A DNA stretch of 14,814 nt from Defluviitaleaceae bacterium (GCA_009787945.1 WQSI01000035.1:1-14814); one strand, 5' to 3'. Counted from the stretch's first letter, positions 1 through 8,916 are shown. Made by a program: numbers and translations. Notes: generated from the sequence alone by a model not told the origin.

Positions 1-681
1 CCAGCCCCACCAGCACCACCTCAGGAAGCCCCACCAACCCCACCTCAAGAAGCTCCGCCAACACCACCACAACAAGCGGCTCCATCACCTTTTGAGAATA
101 TGACCCCCGCTTCTGAGTTGTTTGACGATGTGGCAGCGGATGCCTGGTATCATGGATATGTTACCATTGTGGCGCATTTCGGGCTGTTCCAAGGTATAGA
201 ATATCGCATCTTTGCGCCAGATTTTAACATGACTCGTGCAATGTTTGCACAGGTTATGGCGAATTTGGAAGAGGCTGACTTGGATGCATATGCACAAGCC
301 GACCAAATCTTTGGTGATGTTGCCCAAAATGCTTGGTATTTCCCTGCTGTTCAGTGGGCTTATACCAATGGCGTAACCTTAGGTGTCGGAAACAACAATT
401 TTGCACCAAACCAACCTGTCACCCGCGAGCAAATGGCGGTGATGATGCATAGATATACCGAAATACAAGGTATTGAATTGCCAATCAACTACATGCAAGC
501 ATTTGCAGACCAGATGGACATTTCCTATTGGGCAGTGTCTAGCGTTGGCATTGTGCAAGCCGCAGGTATAATCCAGGGTAGACCAAATGAAACATTTGAC
601 CCTCAAGGCTTGGCTTTAAGGTCAGAAGTTGCGGCAATTTTTAGCAGACTTTTGGCAATTATCCATGAAGTTGATATTTAA
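1..681 (+). CDS. S-layer homology (SLH) domain surface protein, C-terminal part
   Basis: The reading frame is open from base 1, so the start lies outside the window; 226 residues are visible. Residues 1-33 are a Pro/Ala/Gln/Glu linker with an eight-residue repeat. Three SLH units follow, at about residues 41-89 (FDDV, then MTRAMF), 104-152 (FGDV, then VTREQM) and 168-220 (FADQ, then LRSEV). SLH triplets bind secondary cell-wall polymer and hold exported proteins on the Gram-positive surface, so this end is probably the wall anchor; the enzymatic or structural part, if any, is upstream and unseen. The third unit is the most divergent at the TRAE-like position. The stop is TAA at 679-681. No terminator separates it from the protease, so read-through into that gene is possible. 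The SLH call is secure; the function of the whole protein is unknown. Confidence 0.9.
   Translation, partial: PAPPAPPQEAPPTPPQEAPPTPPQQAAPSPFENMTPASELFDDVAADAWYHGYVTIVAHFGLFQGIEYRIFAPDFNMTRAMFAQVMANLEEADLDAYAQADQIFGDVAQNAWYFPAVQWAYTNGVTLGVGNNNFAPNQPVTREQMAVMMHRYTEIQGIELPINYMQAFADQMDISYWAVSSVGIVQAAGIIQGRPNETFDPQGLALRSEVAAIFSRLLAIIHEVDI
16..87 (+). repeat. Proline-rich 24-bp tandem repeat (3 units)
   Basis: Three 24-bp units at 16-39, 40-63 and 64-87 encode PPQEAPPT, PPQEAPPT and the diverged PPQQAAPS. The first two are identical in protein but differ at several third codon positions. The array probably continues upstream of the window. It forms an extended wall-spanning spacer before the SLH domains and may vary in copy number between strains. 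Confidence 0.75.
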
Positions 682-693
682 TGGAAAAACCTA

Positions 694-722
694 TTGACAA
701 ATGTTAAAAGTAATGTTAAAAT
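694..722 (+). promoter_or_regulatory. Sigma-A promoter of the secreted protease
   Basis: The -35 is TTGACA (694-699), the spacer is 17 bp and the -10 is TAAAAT (717-722). Transcription should begin near 729, which rules out the in-frame ATG at 701 as the translation start and supports ATG 755. It lies 13 bp after the SLH gene's stop, so the protease can be expressed on its own. Confidence 0.7.
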
Positions 723-754
723 TTTTATACAACCTATTTAAGGAGGAATTGAAT

Positions 755-3700
755 ATGAGAAATTTCAAAAAAGCATCTTCGAAAGTGGTATCCGCTTTCC
801 TTGCTATGCTCCTGACCCTTTCATTGTTCAGCGCGGCTGTTGCTGCTGAACCGATTGAGCTTAATGCTCGAGAAAGTCAAGTTACTCTTTCCGAATTGGA
901 AAGCTCATCTCAAAGAACTTGGTCCTTAGAAAGTTCTGACGATTTCCCAACCCTTTACGCTGAAGAAACCGTAACGTTTTTGACACAATCTTGGGGACAA
1001 ACCCTTGGTGTTGCTGGTTTTGACGGAGAGCTTGCCCTCTCTGGCGACCCAAGCGAAATTTTGGAAGTTGCCGTAGCTTTCACCACGCCCCCAGCGGTTG
1101 CTTTGCGCCTGTTGGGAGAGATTGGTCACGAAAGAGGCGTGAGAATGGGTTACGAAGCCCAAGCTCTTGCAGCTCACGGAGTTTTCCAAAACGCCCTCAA
1201 CTCTGTTGTTGTTCCTTTTACAAGCAACAGCATGTTGCAAGTTGACTCTATGCACCACAGCCTATTCAACGGCGCGTTTATGACTGTTTCTGCAGATATG
1301 CTAGAGGTTATCGCAGGTCTTGAAGGCGTATTTTCTGTAACGCCTGCACCGCGCTATTATGCAGCGGCTGACCTGCAAAATTATGACAGTAGCAGCGCAT
1401 TTGCTGGTACTTCATCCTTAGAGTTTGCAGACAAAGCTCCGATTGAGCATTTCATGGAAAGAGCTTTAGAAGCCATGGAAATTGAGAAAGTGTGGGATAT
1501 GCTAGCTGAGCAAGACATCAACAGACCTGGCGAAGGTGTTCGTGTTGGTGTTTTGGACACTGGTATTGATTACTTCCACCCAGTTTTTGCTCAAAGCTTT
1601 GACGAAACCCTAGGTCGTCAGCGTGGAACAAACTTTATTCCAGATGTTGTTGTTGGCGGACCTGCCCCTGTTCTAGGTGGCGCAACTAACCCTAACAACA
1701 TTATGGAGCGTTTGCCTGGGCAACCTGGTTTCACTGGCATTGGCGCAACAAGCCACGGTACTCACGTTGCTGGTTCTATAATTGCGATTGCACCTTATGC
1801 CACTCTTTACCACTATCGCGTGCTATCTGGCTCTACACCTAATGCTATCATAGTTGCTGGTATTGAAGCTGCTCATGCTGATGGTATGGACATTGTAAAC
1901 ATGTCCCTTGGCGCTAACACGCCTTCCCCATTTGGCGCAAGCAATCAAGCCGTGCATCTTGGTGTGTTAGACGGCATCACTTTCATCATCTCTGCTGGTA
2001 ACAACGGTGCACAAAACTATATGTCTATAGGTAATCCTGGAACAGCTTCCCTTGCTATCTCCGTTGGTTCTGGTCAACGTGGTGGTCTTGGACGTCCTGG
2101 ATTGGATGGGCAAGTATATATTGATGGAGTGCCAATTTGGTCACGTTTAGATGGCTTGAATTTCGGCTTTGATGCTGAGAGCCTTTCAAGCATCACTCAA
2201 TATACTTTCTTAGGCAACCGCGCTGGCACACAAACTCCAGCTGAAGGTACTCCTGCCTTTGATGCATACATAGCTCAAATCCGTAATCGCCTTGGCGGCG
2301 ACCTCACTGGACAATTGGCAGTAATCGAGAGAGGTCTTGGAACTGGAACTATGCGCGCGATAGCACAAGAGCTAAACGCCGCTGCGTGGTTTATGATTGA
2401 CGACCGCGCACCAGAAGACCCAACTTCTCTAGAAAACGCTTCTCTTGCCAGTGGCGGAATATCTGGACAAAATCATAGCCCAAGTTTCATTGTTCGCCAA
2501 GCTTATCGCTCTGTATTTGGCGCGGCTTACTCAACAGGCGTAGTTAATTTTGAATATGCAGGAAATAAAACTTACACTCCATTGCCAGACAACATAAGCG
2601 TATTTAGCTCTCGTGGTCCTGTGCAAGGAACGCTTCACCTAAAGCCAGACATCGTGGGCCCAGGTGACCGTATTGTATCTGCTCTTCCATCATTTGTAAT
2701 TGACCCAACCGTAGCTCCTGGTCCAAACGCGGTTCATCACTATTCATTCGGAACAAGCAGCGGAACTTCTATGTCTGCTCCTGCTGTTTCTGGTGTTGCT
2801 GCACTTCTTCTGCATGCAAACCCAGACATGCCACCAGCTGAAGTTAGAGCTCGCATGATGAACACAGCAGTGCCGCTAACAGGCACTCCAAGTGCTATCA
2901 TCCAAGCAACCAACGGTGGCGATTTCTACTCTGTTTTCAATGTTGGTGCTGGCTTTGTTAATCCAGTTGGCATGTTTGAAATTGGTAACACATTTGCAAC
3001 AACCGAAACTTATGTACCAATCGCTGGCGATAATGCTGGCAACGCAACTTGGGTTTATGGTCAAATGTCTTCATTGTCTTTCGGTAGCATCAGAAGTGAT
3101 GCAAGCGAGCAAAAGACAGTAACTTTCCATAATTCTACTGGTACATGGACGCCAAATGTGCAATTTAACGGAAACTCTGTTGGCGTTACCCTTGACGTTG
3201 TTAATACCACTCAAAATACCGTTACTTTTGAAATGAGATTTGCTGAAAACGCTGTTGAAAATGCATATTACGAAGGAAATATCATTTTCACAAATGCTGA
3301 CCAACAAATCACCATGCCTTTTGCAGCCTTCTATCAAGGTGAGCCAGTAGAGCGTTTTGAACTTAATCACGATTATACTGGTGTTAGAAGACCAATTGTG
3401 TCTGGTCATGTTCGCTGGACGGCAGACGACCCAGAAATCCGTCATATTCCAGCGCCACCTTTGAATATTTCTGTGTCTAACACAGCAACAGCTCGTATTC
3501 ACATCATTGACACAATGGCACAAACGGGAACTCATCCATTTGCGTTGTATGCAAGGCTTCCAAACGGTGCTTTTGTGCAAATGGGTAGCCACCCTGCGTT
3601 ACCTGTAAATGGCACAGTTAACCTAAACAACTTTATTAGCATTAACACTCAAGCTGGTCTTTTGCCAGATGGTATTTATGAAACTTATGTACGTATCGGA

Positions 3701-5083
3701 AGCGGCCCTGAAGAGTTTTTCGGTCCATTTGGCACGCACAACCGTTTCATCGTAACATCTGAGGAACCAACCATAATCTTTGATGAAGAAGTATTCACTT
3801 TTGAAGAAGAAGACACGTCCATGATGATAACTGGACGAATCCAAAGCGCTGGACATGATTTAGCTGTTCAACATGACGTTAGAAGCTTAGAATCTCCAGA
3901 TTGGGCTTTTGACTACTGGTACAGCCTAAGCTCCATCAACTTTGGCGCTGGTTGGGGTAACCTTGTAAATGGCCAAACTCTTACGATTGACTATGAAACT
4001 GGCGAATTTATATTTGGTTTCAACTTCCCAGAAAACTTCCAGGGCGCAACATATTACTTGCGCACCGTTGAAGGTTTTGGTATTGGTCACGGTCCAAATC
4101 CTTTCTTTGGAGCTAACATAACCGCTGCAACTCCATTTGTGGTAGCCCCTGCTGGAGAGGAAATTGTAGACGGTCGCGTTGTAACATTTGTTGCTGGCGA
4201 AAACGGCACGATGACCGCGCGCGACATCACTCGCAATGTTACTGTTGAAAGTGGTGACCTTGTTCCAGCTGGAAACGACATCGTATTTATAGGACATCCA
4301 GCACCTGGTTTTGAGGTAGCTGATTGGACTTTGGCGTTTGGCGCACAAACTGCCAGTGCTGATGCATTTGCTCAAAATGACGTAGTTGTTCCATTGCCAA
4401 CTTTCACAATTCGTAACATCGCTTTTGACCACCACGTAACCGTAACCTTCCGCCCAGAAGAGGTAGAGGATGACCAGTTGCGTATTTACCTTAACACCAT
4501 CGGTGAAGGTCATCTGTACATGGTTATCGAAGAAGATGGCGAAAATGTAAATCTTTCCCTTGAAGGCAAAGAATACATCTACGTTCCTTACGATACTCCA
4601 ATTGAATTCTTGGCAGCTCCTGCCACTGGATGGCGTTGGAACGGCGGTTGGGAAATCGAGTTTGGAGTAAACAACGACAGCTTGAACAACGCAACCAATG
4701 TAAATGAAATCCTAAACGGTTTCACCATTACTGCTGTACCAAGCACTTTGGGTATTGATTATGCAATCTTGACAGTTCCATTTGTTCTTGTTGGAGGCGG
4801 AGGCCAGCCAGATGCACCTCAAAGACCAACAACTCCAGAGCAACCTGTTGATGTTCCATCAATAGACGCAGAGCAACCAGCGGATGTACCTACGATTATT
4901 GTGCCTCCTGCGCAAAATCCAGGTAGACCTGTTAACCGTCCTCCAGCGTCAACCCAACCAACAGAGGATTTACCAACTTTGAACACAGAGCAACCATCTT
5001 TCGGAATTGAAATGTTGCCAGTGTTGCCACCATCAACTCCAATTCTTATCGAAGCACCAAACCAAGGTAGTTCCAGAAGATAA
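755..5083 (+). CDS. Large secreted subtilisin-like (S8) serine protease, multidomain
   Basis: Start ATG 755 follows AAGGAGG (740-746) at normal spacing; an in-frame ATG at 701 lies before the predicted transcription start. The product has 1442 residues. Residues 1-31 form a signal peptide (basic start, hydrophobic core, AVAA near the cut site), then a propeptide-like stretch. The S8 domain has Asp268 (VLDTG), His334 (SHGTH), oxyanion Asn416 (SAGNNG) and Ser672 (GTSMSAP), so it should be active. About 230 residues separate Asn and Ser; residues ~480-600 resemble a protease-associated (PA) insert, as in Vpr/lactocepin-type proteases. Beta-rich domains follow (Fn3-like at ~760-860, then others), including a bacterial-repeat-like domain at ~1141-1238. 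The last ~90 residues are a Pro/Glu/Gln-rich tail. No SLH, LPXTG or transmembrane anchor is visible. The likely role is degrading extracellular proteins; the substrate is unknown. Confidence 0.93.
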   Translation: MRNFKKASSKVVSAFLAMLLTLSLFSAAVAAEPIELNARESQVTLSELESSSQRTWSLESSDDFPTLYAEETVTFLTQSWGQTLGVAGFDGELALSGDPSEILEVAVAFTTPPAVALRLLGEIGHERGVRMGYEAQALAAHGVFQNALNSVVVPFTSNSMLQVDSMHHSLFNGAFMTVSADMLEVIAGLEGVFSVTPAPRYYAAADLQNYDSSSAFAGTSSLEFADKAPIEHFMERALEAMEIEKVWDMLAEQDINRPGEGVRVGVLDTGIDYFHPVFAQSFDETLGRQRGTNFIPDVVVGGPAPVLGGATNPNNIMERLPGQPGFTGIGATSHGTHVAGSIIAIAPYATLYHYRVLSGSTPNAIIVAGIEAAHADGMDIVNMSLGANTPSPFGASNQAVHLGVLDGITFIISAGNNGAQNYMSIGNPGTASLAISVGSGQRGGLGRPGLDGQVYIDGVPIWSRLDGLNFGFDAESLSSITQYTFLGNRAGTQTPAEGTPAFDAYIAQIRNRLGGDLTGQLAVIERGLGTGTMRAIAQELNAAAWFMIDDRAPEDPTSLENASLASGGISGQNHSPSFIVRQAYRSVFGAAYSTGVVNFEYAGNKTYTPLPDNISVFSSRGPVQGTLHLKPDIVGPGDRIVSALPSFVIDPTVAPGPNAVHHYSFGTSSGTSMSAPAVSGVAALLLHANPDMPPAEVRARMMNTAVPLTGTPSAIIQATNGGDFYSVFNVGAGFVNPVGMFEIGNTFATTETYVPIAGDNAGNATWVYGQMSSLSFGSIRSDASEQKTVTFHNSTGTWTPNVQFNGNSVGVTLDVVNTTQNTVTFEMRFAENAVENAYYEGNIIFTNADQQITMPFAAFYQGEPVERFELNHDYTGVRRPIVSGHVRWTADDPEIRHIPAPPLNISVSNTATARIHIIDTMAQTGTHPFALYARLPNGAFVQMGSHPALPVNGTVNLNNFISINTQAGLLPDGIYETYVRIGSGPEEFFGPFGTHNRFIVTSEEPTIIFDEEVFTFEEEDTSMMITGRIQSAGHDLAVQHDVRSLESPDWAFDYWYSLSSINFGAGWGNLVNGQTLTIDYETGEFIFGFNFPENFQGATYYLRTVEGFGIGHGPNPFFGANITAATPFVVAPAGEEIVDGRVVTFVAGENGTMTARDITRNVTVESGDLVPAGNDIVFIGHPAPGFEVADWTLAFGAQTASADAFAQNDVVVPLPTFTIRNIAFDHHVTVTFRPEEVEDDQLRIYLNTIGEGHLYMVIEEDGENVNLSLEGKEYIYVPYDTPIEFLAAPATGWRWNGGWEIEFGVNNDSLNNATNVNEILNGFTITAVPSTLGIDYAILTVPFVLVGGGGQPDAPQRPTTPEQPVDVPSIDAEQPADVPTIIVPPAQNPGRPVNRPPASTQPTEDLPTLNTEQPSFGIEMLPVLPPSTPILIEAPNQGSSRR

Positions 5084-5098
5084 CAAAGTTCTAACTTT

Positions 5099-5127
5099 AA
5101 AACCCCACCGTATTCAGGTGGGGTTTT
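5099..5127. terminator. Bidirectional intrinsic terminator between protease and argH
   Basis: An 11-bp perfect stem (5099-5109 with 5117-5127) has a GC-rich core, CCCCACC/GGTGGGG, and a 7-nt loop. On the plus strand it runs into T residues and ends the protease transcript. On the minus strand the stem is followed by TTTT, so it can also end the convergent argH operon. It lies between the stops of both genes. Confidence 0.9.
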
Positions 5128-5149
5128 TCTATGTCCAAAAACTTTAAGA

Positions 5150-6529
5150 TTAAAGGTTATTCAAGAAGTTTTTCGATACATCTATCTGGTTTTTGAGGGA
5201 TTCTGGTGCGGGCCCGCCGCCTTTAATTCTTCGTGCAACGCATTTTATTAAATCTATTGCATCATATATGTCTTTTTCAAAGTATTGTGAAAATGACTTA
5301 TAATCTTCAATTTTAACCTCTTGCAAAGTTTTATTTTCATTTATACAAAAATTTATTAACTCCCCTGTTATTTTGTAGGCATCTCTAAAAGGCACACCTT
5401 TGCCCACAAGATAATCTGCGCAATCTGTTGCATTAATAAAACCTTTTTCACAAGCCATCAACATTGTTTGCTTGTTAAAAGTTATTTTTGAAAGCATCTC
5501 TGTCAAAATGTCAAGGCTTTGTAAAACCGTATCAACGCTGTCAAAAATCGGCTGCTTGTCCTCCTGCATATCTTTATTATAACTTAGAGCAAGGCCTTTC
5601 ATCATGGTTAATAAAGACATAAGGTTTCCATAGCACCGCCCGCTTTTGCCGCGGATAAGCTCGGCTAAATCGGGGTTTTTCTTTTGCGGCATCATGCTAG
5701 AACCTGTGGAATGGGCGTCATCAAATACAACAAAATCAAATAGCTGATTATTCCAAATAATTAAATCTTCGCAAAGGCGGCTGAAGTGCATCATTAAAAT
5801 AGAGCAGGCACTTGCAAGCTCAATTATATGGTCGCGGCTGCTTATTGCATCCAAACTGTTAAAACAGGGGTTTGTAAAACCCAAGGCTTCGCTTGTCATT
5901 TCCTGGTTAATTGGAAAAGTTGTTCCAGCAAGAGCCCCAGCCCCAAGGGGGCTTGTGTTAAGCCTCTTTAAACAATCGTCAAAACGTGCGTAATCGCGCA
6001 TGAACATGGCATTATATGCTAAAAAATGATGGGCTAGGGTTGTGGGCTGTGCCAGTTGAAGATGGGTCAGACCAGGCATTATAGTATCTATATTGTTTTC
6101 CGCGATTTCCACAACAGTGCCGACAAGGCATTTAATACCATGTTTGATTTCATTTATTTTTTTGCGCAAAAAAAGTTTTGTTGTTACAGCACTTTGGTCG
6201 TTGCGGGAACGGGCTGTGTGCAATTTCTTCCCTATGTCACCAATGCGGCTCGTTAGCTCTGCCTCAATAAAAGTGTGAATGTCTTCAGCATCAAAGTCAA
6301 TTTGTAAATTATTATTTTTAATATCTTGCTTAATTTTTTCTAGTTCCCTTATAATTTCATCTGACTCTTTTTTGGCTATTATTCCCACTTCGCCAAGCAT
6401 GTTGGCGTGTGCAATACTGCCGTTTATATCTTCTTCAAACATTATATAATCAAAATGGATGCTGTCGTTAAAATTTTTTGCCATTTGGTCAAGGCTTTTT
6501 ACCAATCGGCCTTTCCATAAATTGTCCAT
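5150..6529 (-). CDS. argH: Argininosuccinate lyase
   Basis: Cleaves argininosuccinate to arginine and fumarate, the last step of arginine synthesis, in the cytoplasm. The 459 residues match the usual length for this fumarase/aspartase-superfamily enzyme. Visible motifs are HTARSRNDQ (residues 104-112), GLTHLQ with His156, and the family signature GSSMMPQKKNP (276-286) carrying the catalytic-loop serines. Nothing is missing. ATG 6529 is preceded by AAGGAG at good spacing. It is the last gene of an operon with an amino acid ABC importer; the ATPase stop is 24 nt upstream. No argG (argininosuccinate synthase) is present in the window, so its usual partner must be elsewhere, or the transporter supplies a precursor. 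Expression probably follows the arginine-codon leader at the head of the operon. Confidence 0.97.
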   Translation of the reverse strand: MDNLWKGRLVKSLDQMAKNFNDSIHFDYIMFEEDINGSIAHANMLGEVGIIAKKESDEIIRELEKIKQDIKNNNLQIDFDAEDIHTFIEAELTSRIGDIGKKLHTARSRNDQSAVTTKLFLRKKINEIKHGIKCLVGTVVEIAENNIDTIMPGLTHLQLAQPTTLAHHFLAYNAMFMRDYARFDDCLKRLNTSPLGAGALAGTTFPINQEMTSEALGFTNPCFNSLDAISSRDHIIELASACSILMMHFSRLCEDLIIWNNQLFDFVVFDDAHSTGSSMMPQKKNPDLAELIRGKSGRCYGNLMSLLTMMKGLALSYNKDMQEDKQPIFDSVDTVLQSLDILTEMLSKITFNKQTMLMACEKGFINATDCADYLVGKGVPFRDAYKITGELINFCINENKTLQEVKIEDYKSFSQYFEKDIYDAIDLIKCVARRIKGGGPAPESLKNQIDVSKNFLNNL

Positions 6530-6553
6530 GCTAATCTCTCCTTTTAAGTTGCT

Positions 6554-7288
6554 TTAGTCTAAAACCTTTGACAAAAACTCTTTAAGCCGCTCACATTTTG
6601 GGTTTCCAAAAAGCTCGTTGGGATGGGCTTCTTCAGCAATTTTCCCCTTATCAACAAAAACCACTCTATCAGCGAGATTTTTTGCGAATTTCATTTCGTG
6701 GGTAACTATTACCATAGTCATGCCCGTCTGTGCGAGTTCTAGTATCACATCTAAAACCTCTTTAACAAGCTCTGGGTCAAGGGCGGATGTGGGTTCGTCA
6801 AAAAGCATGATTTCGGGGTCGCTCATAAGTGCGCGCACAATGGCAACGCGCTGTTTTTGTCCTCCGCTTAAATCATCAGGCCAGGCATAAGCTTTGTCCT
6901 CTAAGCCCAGCTTTGTTAGAAGCTCCATAGCTTTTCGGTTTACCACCTCTTTGTTTAGGGATTTATTTTGCATAAGGGTCGCCAAAGTAATGTTTTTTAT
7001 AACATTCATATTCGCGAATAGATTAAAGTTTTGGAACACAAAACCTATTTTTTGACGCTTCTTGTTTATGTCGCCTTGGTCTAGCCTTTCATTTTGGAAA
7101 ATAATTTCACCTTCTGTTGGTTTTTCCAACATATTAAGGCAGCGTAAAAGTGTTGATTTTCCGCTGCCGCTTGCGCCGATAATGGCGATACGTTCACCTT
7201 TTTTAACTTCAAGGTTAACATTGTCTAAAACCAAGGCATCTCCGAAGTGTTTAGACAAACCTTTTGCGCGAATTATATTTTCTCCCAC
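6554..7288 (-). CDS. Polar amino acid ABC transporter, ATP-binding protein
   Basis: The energy-coupling ATPase of the importer, on the inner face of the membrane. The 244-residue product has Walker A GASGSGKST, signature LSGGQKQRV, Walker B IMLFDEPTSALDPE and H-loop VTHEM, as in the HisP/GlnQ/ArtP group. Start choice: GTG at 7288 follows AAAGGTGG by about 9 nt and gives the usual short N-terminus. A TTG at 7309 would add seven residues but has no ribosome binding site of its own. Either start lies inside the 3' end of the permease gene; with GTG the overlap is 38 nt, suggesting translational coupling. The family is certain. Substrate choice within it (arginine, histidine, glutamine, cystine) cannot be read from the ATPase; arginine or a precursor is inferred from argH downstream and the leader upstream. 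Confidence 0.95.
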   Translation of the reverse strand: MGENIIRAKGLSKHFGDALVLDNVNLEVKKGERIAIIGASGSGKSTLLRCLNMLEKPTEGEIIFQNERLDQGDINKKRQKIGFVFQNFNLFANMNVIKNITLATLMQNKSLNKEVVNRKAMELLTKLGLEDKAYAWPDDLSGGQKQRVAIVRALMSDPEIMLFDEPTSALDPELVKEVLDVILELAQTGMTMVIVTHEMKFAKNLADRVVFVDKGKIAEEAHPNELFGNPKCERLKEFLSKVLD

Positions 7289-7973
7289 GGACAAACACCA
7301 CCTTTTCAAAGAATTTTATTATTAACGTTAAGAAATAGACAATAACAAGATATGTTATACCTAAAAGCAAATAGGGTGTAATCGGCTCAAATGTTCTTGC
7401 TATAATCAAGTTGGCAGCTAGAGTTATATCTGTTATAGTGATAAAACTCAGCACACTTGTGGCTTTCGTCATCCCTATTAACTCATTGCCAAATTGTGGA
7501 ACCGAATTTCTGTATGCCTGGGGCAATATAATTTTTCGCATTGTCTGGAAATTTGTAAGCCCTGCGGCACGCCCCGCTTCAAATTGACCTTTGTCCACGC
7601 TTTGCACAGCACCTCTTATGGTTTCAGAAATATAAGCAGAGCCATCAATTGTGAAAACTATAATTGCGACTGTAAAAGCAGGCAGTCTTAACCCTATAAC
7701 CAAAGGAAAAATGACGAAAAACCATAAAAGAAGCTGCACCGTTAAAGGTAATCCCCGTATTAAAAGCACATAGCCTGCAAAGAATTTTTTGGCGATTGTT
7801 GAAAAGATATTTTGGTTGGGATTTGTTGTTACAAGGGCAATTAATGTGCCCAAAATAAAAGCCAAAACAAACCCCAGCAAAGCAATAATAATAATATCTC
7901 TTAGGGCAGGCAAAATAAGACTGTGGTGGTCAATTATGGTTTGCCTCATATTTTGTAATAGATTTGTTTGCAT
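7251..7973 (-). CDS. Polar amino acid ABC transporter, permease
   Basis: A membrane subunit of the HisM/GlnP type, 240 residues. The hydrophobic N-terminal segment (ALRDIIIIALLGFVLAFILG) and further segments fit about five membrane helices. The EAA coupling loop is visible as EAGRAAGLTNFQTMRKIILP, which docks on the ATPase. Only one permease gene is present, so it presumably forms a homodimer, as in many Bacillota importers. ATG 7973 follows AAGGGGGTTG. The gene lies about 93 nt after the binding-protein gene, separated by a strong stem-loop, and overlaps the ATPase gene. The C-terminus is short and basic. Confidence 0.94.
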   Translation of the reverse strand: MQTNLLQNMRQTIIDHHSLILPALRDIIIIALLGFVLAFILGTLIALVTTNPNQNIFSTIAKKFFAGYVLLIRGLPLTVQLLLWFFVIFPLVIGLRLPAFTVAIIVFTIDGSAYISETIRGAVQSVDKGQFEAGRAAGLTNFQTMRKIILPQAYRNSVPQFGNELIGMTKATSVLSFITITDITLAANLIIARTFEPITPYLLLGITYLVIVYFLTLIIKFFEKVVFVRGRKYNSRKRFV

Positions 7974-8007
7974 TTAAAGTCAACCCCCTTAATCAATTTA
8001 GTGTTGC

Positions 8008-8046
8008 TCTGTTTTAGGGTTTGAATAATCAAAACCCTAAAACAGA
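8008..8046 (-). promoter_or_regulatory. Intercistronic stem-loop between binding protein and permease genes
   Basis: A perfect 14-bp inverted repeat (8009-8022 with 8032-8045, arm CTGTTTTAGGGTTT) has a 9-nt loop and extends by one more pair at 8008/8046. No T-run follows on the minus strand, so it is not a standard terminator. Such hairpins after a binding-protein gene usually protect the upstream message from 3' decay and lower downstream expression, giving excess binding protein over membrane parts. Function inferred. Confidence 0.7.
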
Positions 8047-8066
8047 AGCGACACATCCTAAAATCC

Positions 8067-8876
8067 CTATCTTCCCATGTTCATGTAAAGCCCATACTGT
8101 GCTAAAATAGCATCTAATCTGCCATCGGATATAATGACATCAAGGGCTTCATTAATTTTTTCTAACAGTTCATAATTGCCAAGAGTTACACCTATTCCGT
8201 AGTATTCGCGGGTGAGAGGCACGTCAATAACTTGTAGAGTTGGGTGGTCTGAAATCATGGTAAAAGCAACGGAATGGTCTAATATTCCATACTCCACGCC
8301 CTCAGCACCTTGGGCAATTCCCGCAACCATAAGGGCAGTTGATGGGAAATTGGTAACATTTGCACCTATAACATCAGCGGCAAATATAGCTCCCGTGTTG
8401 GCTGGAGTTCCCGCCCCCATTCTTGCAGTGCGCAGATATTCGATAATCTCATCAGCATCTTTTCCCACAAGGCTGTCGTTGCCGCTAAGGGTTATAATAA
8501 CCTGACCCGATATGAGATAAGGCGTAGAAAAATTCATATTTTGCCTTCTTGCGTCGTTAATGGTCATGCTTGAAATTGCCACATCTGAATACCCTGTTTG
8601 AGTAGCCATTAGAACCGAGGCAAAAGGCATGCTTTCAACTCTAAGCTCAAGACCCAATTCCTCCGCTATCATTGTTGCTAACTGAATATCAACCCCTGCA
8701 TAACCACCACCGTCAGCGATGTAGCCGAAAGGCGGGAAGTTCGGGCTGGATGCAATTGTCAAAACACCTTCATTGATGGTTAACCCATCATTGTCGTTGC
8801 CGCCGCAAGCGGCAAATGCGCCTAAAGCCATGGCTGCCATAAGAACTACCAGTAGGTTTTTGAACGTTTTTTTCAT
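8067..8876 (-). CDS. Polar amino acid ABC transporter, substrate-binding lipoprotein
   Basis: Captures the amino acid outside the membrane and delivers it to the permease. The 269-residue product starts with a lipoprotein signal (MKKTFKN, hydrophobic core, lipobox FAAC with Cys at residue 23) followed by a charged Gly/Asn/Asp linker. The mature part matches the family 3 solute-binding fold: an ASSPNFPPFGY-like first strand, GVDIQLATMIAEELGL, and DVAISSMTINDARRQNMNFS, the typical region just before the hinge. ATG 8876 follows AAGGAG at 9 nt. It is the first structural gene of the operon and starts about 40 nt after a leader terminator, so its transcription depends on read-through. Ligand is not certain from sequence; arginine or a related compound is the best guess from argH and the arginine-codon leader. 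Cystine, glutamine or histidine remain possible. Confidence 0.93.
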   Translation of the reverse strand: MKKTFKNLLVVLMAAMALGAFAACGGNDNDGLTINEGVLTIASSPNFPPFGYIADGGGYAGVDIQLATMIAEELGLELRVESMPFASVLMATQTGYSDVAISSMTINDARRQNMNFSTPYLISGQVIITLSGNDSLVGKDADEIIEYLRTARMGAGTPANTGAIFAADVIGANVTNFPSTALMVAGIAQGAEGVEYGILDHSVAFTMISDHPTLQVIDVPLTREYYGIGVTLGNYELLEKINEALDVIISDGRLDAILAQYGLYMNMGR

Positions 8877-8916
8877 AAAATCATACTCCTTTTTTAATTT
8901 ATTTTTTTATATATGT

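Noticed and set aside
16..87. Short repeats at the left edge as a possible CRISPR array
   Set aside because: The repeats are contiguous 24-bp coding units without spacers and are in frame with the SLH protein.
701..754. ATG 701 as start of the secreted protease
   Set aside because: It overlaps the promoter -10 and lacks a ribosome binding site. ATG 755 gives a normal signal peptide directly after AAGGAGG.
3071..4513. Long minus-strand open frames inside the protease gene
   Set aside because: They are shadows of a gene with a full catalytic set. They lack ribosome binding sites and recognisable domains.
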